Both the position numbers and the translations under genes were made by a program. 64,000 nucleotides of DNA from Shimazuella alba (lineage in GTDB: Bacteria > Bacillota > Bacilli > Thermoactinomycetales > Thermoactinomycetaceae), in contig NZ_WUUL01000002.1 in NCBI RefSeq assembly GCF_009831235.1, positions 310,001-374,000 of the forward strand, given 5' to 3'. The notes under the pieces were generated by a model. The model was given only the letters and a program-made list of their open reading frames with translations, had not been told where the DNA came from and did not search any database. Of the stretch, positions 47,301-54,577 are shown in pieces. The number at the start of each line of letters is the position of its first letter. Positions within the stretch are counted from its first letter, which is position 1.

Positions 47301-48290
47301 ATGGAATATAGTAAATTGGGCAATAGTGGATTAACTATAAGCAGAATTGCATATGGGAACTGGATAAATCATGGAGGTAAAGTAGATGAAGATACAGCAA
47401 ATGACTGTGTCAAAGCTGCATTAGATGTTGGTATTACGACATTCGATACGGCTGATGTTTATTCAGACACTAAAGCTGAAGAAGTACTCGGTCGGTCTTT
47501 GCAAGGTGTACGGCGGGAAAGTATTGAACTATGTACAAAGGTGTACCACCCGACTGGAACTGGGCAAAACGATAAAAGTTTATCACGAAAACACATTCTA
47601 GAAAATTGCCATGCATCTTTGCGCCGATTACAGACTGACTACATTGATGTCTATTACGCACATAGATTTGACTCAGCTACTCCTCTTGAAGAAACGATGT
47701 TAGCTTTCGCTGATTTGGTAAGACAGGGTAAAGTGCTTTATGTTGGTGTAAGCGAATGGACGGCAGAACAAATCACACGTGGTGCAGCACTTGCACGAGA
47801 ATTGAATATTCCGCTTATCGCCAGCCAACCTCAGTACTCCATGTTGTGGCGAGTTATCGAAAAGGATGTGATACCAACCTGCCAGCGTGAGGGACTGGGA
47901 CAAGTAGTATGGTCCCCAGTTGCACAAGGTGTTCTCACAGGAAAATATCAGCCTGGTAAACCAGTTCCAACTCAATCACGTGCTAATTCTTCCGCTGGTA
48001 AACCGTTTTTTCAAAATCTTGCGCAGCGATGGATGAGTGACAATGTCCTTACTGCTATTCAGAATCTTAGACCCATCGCACAACAGGTTGACCTTACCCT
48101 TTCACAACTTGCAGTAGCTTGGGTACTTCAAAACCAGAACGTTTCTTCAGCAATTATCGGTGCCTCAAGTCCGAAACAGATAAGAGAGAATGCCCTCGCT
48201 TCTGCTGTCAAACTTGAACCTGAAGTAATGAATCAGATTGATGAAATTCTAAAAGGTTTCGTTGAGTACGATCCTAGTAAAACAGGTTAA
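47301..48290 (+). CDS. Aldo/keto reductase
   Basis: 329 residues, TIM-barrel NADPH oxidoreductase of the YhdN/potassium-channel-beta-like group. The catalytic tetrad is visible: Asp and Tyr in TFDTADVYSD, Lys in LCTKVYHP and His in YYAHRFD. The C-terminal NADP motif IIGASSPKQIRENA is present. Strong AAAGGAGG ribosome site. Probably reduces reactive aldehydes; divergent pairing with the damaged LysR gene is not seen, as they converge. Confidence 0.9.
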   Translation: MEYSKLGNSGLTISRIAYGNWINHGGKVDEDTANDCVKAALDVGITTFDTADVYSDTKAEEVLGRSLQGVRRESIELCTKVYHPTGTGQNDKSLSRKHILENCHASLRRLQTDYIDVYYAHRFDSATPLEETMLAFADLVRQGKVLYVGVSEWTAEQITRGAALARELNIPLIASQPQYSMLWRVIEKDVIPTCQREGLGQVVWSPVAQGVLTGKYQPGKPVPTQSRANSSAGKPFFQNLAQRWMSDNVLTAIQNLRPIAQQVDLTLSQLAVAWVLQNQNVSSAIIGASSPKQIRENALASAVKLEPEVMNQIDEILKGFVEYDPSKTG

Positions 48291-48300
48291 GGTTTAAAAA

Positions 48301-48324
48301 AAATCAGTGCTTCCGCACTGATTT
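48301..48324 (+). terminator. Terminator of the aldo/keto reductase gene
   Basis: AAATCAGTGC-TTCC-GCACTGATTTTTT, perfect stem and T-run. Confidence 0.92.
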
Positions 48325-48359
48325 TTTATTTGTTGGAATCTTGGACTATAGTTGAACCA

Positions 48360-49246
48360 CTAAGAATGTGTATTCGAATATACTTCCCTTACAACGGTTA
48401 GAAAATGATCTAATACCGTAGATTTTTCATCTTGCCTCCATCCAACATACAGATTGACTTTCGGTGTAGGTTCTTGAATTTTTTTATAGACAACTCCTGC
48501 GCGTTTCAAACTTTCTACTGATGATGGAACTACAGAGACTCCCATTCCTGTTGCAACTAGATTAACAATCGTTTGCATTTGTACAGCTTCTTGAACTACA
48601 TTTAAATTTACACCATAATATTGAAAACAGCTAATAATAATCATAAAAACTTGAAACCAAAATGGCGTGGAAACAAAATAAATGGTTCATCCATTAGTGA
48701 TTGGATTGAAATTTCGGGTAATGAGGCTAAAGGATGGTTTTCATGTAAAACCAATCTTAAAGATTCTTCAGAACAAATTTCAGAATTCAGCACTTTGTTA
48801 CTCTGTTTAGAACGAAAAAATCCAATTTGTATTTGTTTCTCATAGAGCGCTTTCAGTTGCTGTTCCGTTGTCATTTCACGTAATACAAGATGAATGTTAG
48901 GAAACCGTTCCCGAAATTTTTTTAGAATGTCTATAACAATTTCTGTAGAATCGACAAAACCGATTTTTAGGAGTCCTATTTTTCCCTCATATGTAAGTTG
49001 TGTCATTTTTATAGTTCTATCTACTTGTAATAGAGTACATCGAGCCTCTTCTAAAAAAATCTTTCCGGCATCTGAAAGTTCAACCACTCTTTTGGTACGA
49101 TGAAAAAGTTGAACACCTAATTCTTCTTCTAATTTACGAATTTCTTGACTTAAAGGAGGCTGTGACATTTTAAGGCGTTCTGCTGCGCGGCTAAAACTCA
49201 GTTCTTCTGCCACCATTATAAAATAACGCATTTGCCGGAGATCCAT
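48360..49246 (-). pseudogene. LysR family regulator, frameshifted
   Basis: N-terminal winged helix (MDLRQMRYFIMVAEELSFSR AAERLKMSQPPLSQEIRKLE) and most of the effector domain are in one frame to about 48641; the rest (CFQYYGVNLNVVQEAVQMQT IVNLVATGMGVSVVPSS) continues in another. One base seems missing in a T-run (about 48640-48655). Together they give a full-length LysR protein (~295 residues). Either a recent pseudogene or a sequencing error; target unknown. Confidence 0.8.
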
Positions 49247-49291
49247 CTTTCTCTTTCCTTTCCAACAAGAACAATATATTTCTAAATCCAT

Positions 49292-49623
49292 TCCTCGTAA
49301 TGTCTATATGAATCCGAATCATTCGAGATGAATAATTTTAACGATTATGACTTGTAGTGATACTAAGATGTTATCTTATCAGGAAATGCCCGTGAAATTA
49401 CGGCTAATATTCTATTGAAAAGATTTGGATTGCCTTTACCAGATTATATATTAGATGGTATTTGAAAAGTCAATTGACGCATAAAAGTATGAAAGAAATC
49501 AGATAGCATCCATTATAGTGATAGATAAGAAACAAAGTCTATTTTACATCCCCCATGCCGTATGTCAACAAAAGCGAAATATAACAGTATATTGTTGTAT
49601 TCAGTTCGTGAATTATTGATCAC
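49292..49623. other. Intergenic region without recognised gene
   Basis: AT-rich spacer of about 330 bases between the LysR remnant and the TetR operator. A short frame near 49390-49470 (GNAREITANILLKRFGLPLP ...) may be a relic but is not assignable. Confidence 0.35.
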
Positions 49624-49660
49624 ATGTGAATATAAAAATAAAATATTTTTATATTCACAT
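49624..49660. promoter_or_regulatory. 17-bp inverted repeat, candidate TetR operator
   Basis: ATGTGAATATAAAAAT (49624-49639) and its exact complement ATTTTTATATTCACAT (49645-49660). The right arm contains TTCACA (49654-49659), the -35 of a promoter whose TATAAT is at 49676-49681 (16-base spacer) in front of the TetR gene, so autorepression is likely. Confidence 0.7.
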
Positions 49661-49707
49661 AATCCTGATATTGTATATAATAGATTAAGAGAAAGAGGGG
49701 ATTTGAA

Positions 49708-50319
49708 ATGGCACGTGGTTTTACGATGCAAGAGAAGGAAATGATCCGTTTCAAACTAATCACGGAAGGTAAAAGATTATTTGGTAAATATGGACTACAA
49801 AAAACAAATATTGCTCAACTAACAAGAGAAGCGGATATTTCGCCTGCAACATTTTATAAGTTCTTTGATTCCAAAGAAGAACTTTACTTCTATATTTTCG
49901 AAGAAGAAATGCATAACACCCAATCCATGCTTCTAGAAAAAGTCATGACTCATGACGAAGATTCAGAGTCTTCAGCTATTCAAAGTATGTTAATGACGGG
50001 AATAGAGTTGAGTAAAAAAGATCCATTCTTAGAACAGTTATTTTCAGGGCATAACTTAAGCCAAATGCTACAAACACGATCGAAGGATGAAATCGAAGCG
50101 CATATTTTAAACGACTATAAGCAATTTGCACCTGTAATAGAGCATTTACAAAAGAGTGGAAAAGTTATTTCGGTAGATCCCAAAGTATTAACTATCATTA
50201 TTCAGTTGTTTTTTTTATTACAAGAACACCGTAGCAAATTTGACTCCGAAATATTTGATCAGGCGATGCAGCTTTTAGCCAATTGGATCTCTCAAGGCAT
50301 TACCCAAGAAAATAATTAG
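49708..50319 (+). CDS. TetR family transcriptional regulator
   Basis: 203 residues: N-terminal helix-turn-helix (GRLFGKYGLQ region; KTNIAQLTREADISPATFYKFFDSKEELYFYIF seen as SPATFYKFFDSKEEL) and an all-helical ligand domain. GAGGGG lies before the ATG. It precedes the SDR gene by 28 bases and probably forms an operon with it. A large inverted repeat overlaps its promoter. Confidence 0.88.
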   Translation: MARGFTMQEKEMIRFKLITEGKRLFGKYGLQKTNIAQLTREADISPATFYKFFDSKEELYFYIFEEEMHNTQSMLLEKVMTHDEDSESSAIQSMLMTGIELSKKDPFLEQLFSGHNLSQMLQTRSKDEIEAHILNDYKQFAPVIEHLQKSGKVISVDPKVLTIIIQLFFLLQEHRSKFDSEIFDQAMQLLANWISQGITQENN

Positions 50320-50347
50320 ATAGTAAAGATAAGGGAGTAGCAATCAC

Positions 50348-51147
50348 ATGGATAAACAACAACTCATTATGATGGTGACAGGGGCTATTCTGGTATAGGG
50401 AAAGCAACAGCACTTTTATTAGCTAAAAAAAATATAAGAGTTGTCATGGTATGCCGAAATCGCCAAAGAGGGGAAGCTGCACAAAAGGAAATAATCAGAA
50501 AAAGCGGAAATTCGAACGTAGAACTATACATTTGTGATTTTTCCGAGCTTGGTGATATCCGGCGTTTTGTAAATTTGTTCAAAGAAAATTTCGATCATTT
50601 GGATGTTTTGATTAATAATGCAGCAGTGATTCCACAACATCATCAAGAAACAAAAGATGGTTATGAGCTGCAGTTCGGCGTAAATCATCTTGCTCCATTT
50701 TTGTTGACCAACCTATTACTAGAGAAAATAAAAAAGAGTAACATAGCGCGTATTGTTACAGTAGCCTCTGTTGGTCATAGATTTGGAAAAATACACTTTG
50801 ACGATCTCCAATTTGCCCAAAAACCTTACAATAAATTAGTTGTGTACACGCAATCAAAACTAGCTAATATATTATTTACCTATGAATTAGCACGAAGGTT
50901 ACAAGATACGAAGGTCACAGTAAATTGTCTTGATCCTGGACACGTCAAGAGCGATATTGGAGTGTATAAAGATGGTGGATTTGTGCAGTTTGTGTTTCGT
51001 AACCTCCTTCGCCCTATTCACAAAACACCTGAAGAAGGAGCAGACACTTCTGTCTATCTTGCAACTGCCCCAGAAGTCGAAGGTATCACAGGTAAATATT
51101 TTGCGAACCGTAAACTAAAAAAACATCTCCCATCTCTTATGATATAG
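50348..51147 (+). pseudogene. Short-chain dehydrogenase (retinol-dehydrogenase-like), frameshifted
   Basis: ATG at 50348 starts MDKQQLIMMVTGA, then a base is missing near 50386 where the family has TGANSGIGKAT; the rest from 50395 on continues in frame (KATALLLAKKNIRVVMVCRN, LDVLINNAAV, catalytic YTQSKLAN, NCLDPGHVKSDIG). Restoring one base gives a normal ~267-residue NAD(P) reductase. The catalytic Tyr-x-x-x-Lys is intact. Pseudogene or sequencing error. Cotranscribed with TetR. Confidence 0.8.
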
Positions 51148-51193
51148 ATATAGCAACACGCCTATGGACTATTAGTGCTGAAATGGTTGGAAT

Positions 51194-51490
51194 TTGACAA
51201 CTCCACACGGCTAAAGCCGTGGGATTCTTGGGTAATTCTCAGTACTCCAAGGGAAGTTTACCAAGCTTAAACCGTAAGCCCCCCGCCAAGTAATCTTTTA
51301 CCTTCTTGCAAAATGTTCTTGGCTGCATGGTATCTCGGTCATGGTGCTCGTTGCAATTGGGGCATGTCCATGCTCGCAACTGTAGCTGTTTCACTTCTTT
51401 GTTTGGATGACCACAACCCGACATGAGGTCACGAATATAAGACTGCACCTCTGTTCCTTCATATGCAGTATTCTATTACTATTCTTGCAA
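51194..51490 (-). mobile_element. tnpB remnant with IS200/IS605 right end
   Basis: The reverse strand holds only the C-terminal zinc ribbon of a TnpB protein ([20 protein letters not shown] then [10 protein letters not shown], frame 51239-51448). It is followed by an end of the form AAGAATCCCACGGCTTTAGC ... GTGGAGTTGTCAA at 51194. The RuvC parts and any left end are absent. The end resembles that of the omega-RNA element at 17.9 kb, so both come from one IS family. Confidence 0.82.
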
Positions 51491-51572
51491 TTCACTCTCC
51501 TTCATTTAAAATACAAATAGAAACATAGTGAGATTAAGTTTGCCGCAATATAACAACAGAGGGGCACAAAAA

Positions 51573-52373
51573 ATGGGAAAGAAATTTCGATTTTATTGGA
51601 TCAGCATTTCTTTAGGACTTATTTTTTCTATTGTCTCCCTTCCTCCACTCTTTCTACTCTCTATGGAAATGATGTATCGAACTCATATGAACAATCGCTA
51701 TCAAATCGGAAATGATTATCTACAAAGGATTGAAGGCGAAGGTTTCGATGACCCTTATCAAGCTGATTTGCCTGTCCCATATACGTTTGAAAAAAACGTA
51801 ATCGATGCAATGATTGTACCGAAGAAAAAATATTCTCCTACTATTTTCGCTGGAGATGTAGATCTTTATCTAAATGGCAAGTTTTTGGGTATCATCTGGA
51901 ACCGTGTGTTGGAAAGTGATTATCCTGTTACCAAAGAGCAACCCGCTTCATTTGATCTAAGTAATACCACCGATATATCGATTTACACCTTAAAGGATAA
52001 CGATACCAATCAGGAGGACATTATTATTTTCGCAGACATAACGGCATATCGAATAAAAGCAGGAGAGGAATATCTACTCAATCGATACTATCCAAAAAAT
52101 ATGGAAGAGATGACTCAATTTCAATATTGGCGGATACATAAAGATGGATCTTATGATAAGGAAGTTTTTCGACAAAAGTCAGATAGGACTGATTTGCAAA
52201 CCTTTCTCGCCTTAAATAGCGGTGCGAATGTCGGATATTTCACCACTTGGCTAAATGCTTACCCAGCTTTTTACTTTCCATTGCCTTATCCTCTGTTCTC
52301 TGGTTTCTTAGGTATATTTCTTTTATTCCACGGAGTAGTAAGTAGAAAAATAAAGCGCAAAGGTTTGGTTTAA
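51573..52373 (+). CDS. Membrane-anchored protein of unknown function
   Basis: 266 residues, not recognised. An N-terminal membrane helix (residues ~8-30, ISISLGLIFSIVSLPPLFLL), an extracytoplasmic region with a beta-rich look (YSPTIFAGDVDLYLNGKFLG, FDLSNTTDISIYTLKDN) and a C-terminal helix (PLPYPLFSGFLGIFLLFHGVV) before KIKRKG. ATG at 51573 follows GAGGGG by 8 bases; the longer frame from 51528 lacks a ribosome site. It converges on the secretion operon and may or may not belong to it. Confidence 0.65.
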   Translation: MGKKFRFYWISISLGLIFSIVSLPPLFLLSMEMMYRTHMNNRYQIGNDYLQRIEGEGFDDPYQADLPVPYTFEKNVIDAMIVPKKKYSPTIFAGDVDLYLNGKFLGIIWNRVLESDYPVTKEQPASFDLSNTTDISIYTLKDNDTNQEDIIIFADITAYRIKAGEEYLLNRYYPKNMEEMTQFQYWRIHKDGSYDKEVFRQKSDRTDLQTFLALNSGANVGYFTTWLNAYPAFYFPLPYPLFSGFLGIFLLFHGVVSRKIKRKGLV

Positions 52374-52474
52374 ATATATTTTTTCATGTAGAAACAACAT
52401 TTTTTCATAGCTGATGGTGTTGTTTTTGTCCATATAATGCGAATATCTGGATAAAATCCTCTTACAAAATAAGA

Positions 52475-52505
52475 AAGAGACCCCTAGATTAAATAGGAGT
52501 CTCTT
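52475..52505. terminator. Bidirectional hairpin at the end of the secretion operon
   Basis: AAGAGAC/GTCTCTT stem between convergent genes; ends the leftward tcp-like operon 11 bases beyond its last stop. Confidence 0.6.
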
Positions 52506-52516
52506 CAAACACTTGT

Positions 52517-54283
52517 CTACACCACAGCTTCTTTTGAAGGTGGCTGTGGGGCCGGCCGTACTTGGGTTTTTACTACTGTATTATCTGGAATTTTCTTGAT
52601 CAGCATTGCTTCCCCTTGTCGGAGGTTTTTGAGGACGTTTGGATGGATGACGAGTTCTTCATCTTCCCGAACGGTACCCATCATCTTTGACATATTTCCG
52701 ATCAATTTTTCTTCGGTCATCGTTGTTTTCACGAGTATCTTATGTGTACCTACGACATTAGACAAATACTCGGCAGAGTCTGGAACGTCTTGTCGGTGAA
52801 CAATCTTCACGTTGGTATTACCAATAACCTGACCAACAAGCTCTTCTCCACCAGCGGCGGACAAGTCAGCTAACTCCTGTGTAGCGATGAAACAACAGAA
52901 ACCAGCCGCACGACTTTTGTTGATCATGTTTACCACTTGTTCTCCCGCAAATAGGTTAAACTCATCGAGTATCACATAGATATAATCTTCCCGACCGCTT
53001 TCTACGAGAGCAGAAGCAACACTTTTCAAATCCTCTACAATCATTGCCCCAAGAGCTGGTGTAAAGGAAGAATAACTAAGTCCAGAAAGAGATAACATCG
53101 CAACTCGTTTTGCTTTCACAGCTTCTAACAAGTCAATCGTTTTAGCTCCTTCACGGTCTTTGAACAGCTCTCCAACATCACTTTCCGTGAGCAATGCCAA
53201 TCGGTCTTTTAGACCATCGATCGCATCTTTGTGACCTTTGTCCAAGCCATTGATATACTCTTTGATCGTATCTGCTTCTTCTTTTTCTATGTTTTTCAAT
53301 TTTTTCACGAGGTTCATTAAATTTTTCTGAATCAGCATGCTTTGCACCACATGTAAGTCTACTTGCATATTGGCTAGCTGCAAGACACGGAATACCAATT
53401 GTAGGTAACGTTCAGCAGCACGTTTGTAGTATGGCTCGGACCATTCTTCCATCGCCATCATTTTATCTTTTAACTCCGTTGGGCGACCATGGCGGAAAGG
53501 ATTGTAGTGAGTATCACCACTATAAGAAAAACCTTGGAACTCTCTGCCATATGCTTCGGACATCTCTTTCATCTCTTCTAAAAAGCTGATGTCCCCTTTT
53601 CCATCAACAATAATAACAGGTTTTCCCCTTCTGATAGCACTTTCTAAGATAACAGTCAGTGTATTCGTTTTCCCTGCTCCTGTCGCTCCACTGACGAATA
53701 CGTGCATATTTACTTCTTTATCATACAGCGGTACAGGTTTTCCTTCATCATCCAAACCAAGTACTACACCATCATCAATCGTAGGTAGGCTGGTGAGTTT
53801 GCTCATGCTGTGAACAACAGGCTTTTCCTCTTTTGGTGGTTTTACAGGAATCGGTAACAACTCTGGGCGATATTTGATAAACCACAGGAATAGCCCTGTG
53901 ATAAGCACACTTGTTGCAACCGAAACGGGAGTCATTTTCCATAGATCTGCTGGAAAAGCGCTCCAAAAATACTCACTTGCTTTGTCCAACTTATAACCAG
54001 CGATATATTGTCCACCTAAGTGCATAAGTCCTTTAAAATAAGTCATAAACAGACCAAATGGAATACATAAGGTGGTGAGGATTAGCCCACTCCATACAAA
54101 CCATGATGGCTTCCAAGCTTGTCTGACTCCAATGATCGTCAGTATAAGACTGACCACAAATGGAATAAACAGAAAAACGATCAGTACGAGAGCTCCCAGA
54201 AATTCCATGGCGAGAACTCCACCTTGTTGCTTTCTTTGGTACTCTCTAAACTGCGTTAAATCCAAATCATCATTCCCAAACAT
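52517..54283 (-). CDS. VirD4/TcpA-type coupling ATPase
   Basis: 588 residues. Three or four N-terminal membrane helices (residues ~25-140), then a HerA/FtsK-type ATPase: Walker A SGATGAGKTNTL (about residue 200), Walker B YVILDEFNLFAGEQ, and FIATQELADLSAAGG, as in type IV coupling proteins with a TraD/TraG-like core. It would bring DNA or protein to the secretion channel. Ends with a proline-rich tail. Last gene of the operon, separated from the small upstream gene by an internal hairpin. Confidence 0.85.
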   Translation of the reverse strand: MFGNDDLDLTQFREYQRKQQGGVLAMEFLGALVLIVFLFIPFVVSLILTIIGVRQAWKPSWFVWSGLILTTLCIPFGLFMTYFKGLMHLGGQYIAGYKLDKASEYFWSAFPADLWKMTPVSVATSVLITGLFLWFIKYRPELLPIPVKPPKEEKPVVHSMSKLTSLPTIDDGVVLGLDDEGKPVPLYDKEVNMHVFVSGATGAGKTNTLTVILESAIRRGKPVIIVDGKGDISFLEEMKEMSEAYGREFQGFSYSGDTHYNPFRHGRPTELKDKMMAMEEWSEPYYKRAAERYLQLVFRVLQLANMQVDLHVVQSMLIQKNLMNLVKKLKNIEKEEADTIKEYINGLDKGHKDAIDGLKDRLALLTESDVGELFKDREGAKTIDLLEAVKAKRVAMLSLSGLSYSSFTPALGAMIVEDLKSVASALVESGREDYIYVILDEFNLFAGEQVVNMINKSRAAGFCCFIATQELADLSAAGGEELVGQVIGNTNVKIVHRQDVPDSAEYLSNVVGTHKILVKTTMTEEKLIGNMSKMMGTVREDEELVIHPNVLKNLRQGEAMLIKKIPDNTVVKTQVRPAPQPPSKEAVV

Positions 54284-54309
54284 GCTGTCACTCCTCTCTA
54301 GGAAGGGAA

Positions 54310-54333
54310 AGCCCCTGTCTTGGACAGAGGCTT
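54310..54333. terminator. Internal hairpin before the coupling ATPase gene
   Basis: AGCCCCTGTC/GACAGAGGCT imperfect stem. The U-run is clear only rightward (CTTTTT); leftward it has TTT, so it may attenuate rather than end the operon transcript. Confidence 0.45.
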
Positions 54334-54334
54334 T

Positions 54335-54556
54335 TTAAAACCAGGCCTTCATGATGCCTCGGATTAAAGCAAATATACCAATGATTAACCCAGCTAAAAG
54401 GGTAATCAACGATGTCTTATTCGATAAAATAGGATCTATCCAAAGTCTAAACCCTTTCCGAATTTCCAACCAAACCTCAGACAACCTTTCTCTAGACGGA
54501 CGGTCGAAATTCTCCTCTTCTTGATCTAAATCTGAATTTTTTTGTTCATCATTCAT
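54335..54556 (-). CDS. Small single-span membrane protein of the secretion operon
   Basis: 73 residues: acidic, disordered N-terminus (DEQKNSDLDQEEENFD), amphipathic middle and one membrane helix near the C-terminus (SLITLLAGLIIGIFALIRG). Not recognised, but it sits between the large channel protein and the coupling ATPase and is probably a channel accessory. ATG at 54556 follows AGGAGGCC region of the upstream gap (GGAGGCCTCC). Confidence 0.6.
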   Translation of the reverse strand: MNDEQKNSDLDQEEENFDRPSRERLSEVWLEIRKGFRLWIDPILSNKTSLITLLAGLIIGIFALIRGIMKAWF

Positions 54557-54577
54557 TTAGGAGGCCTCCTTTTCCGT

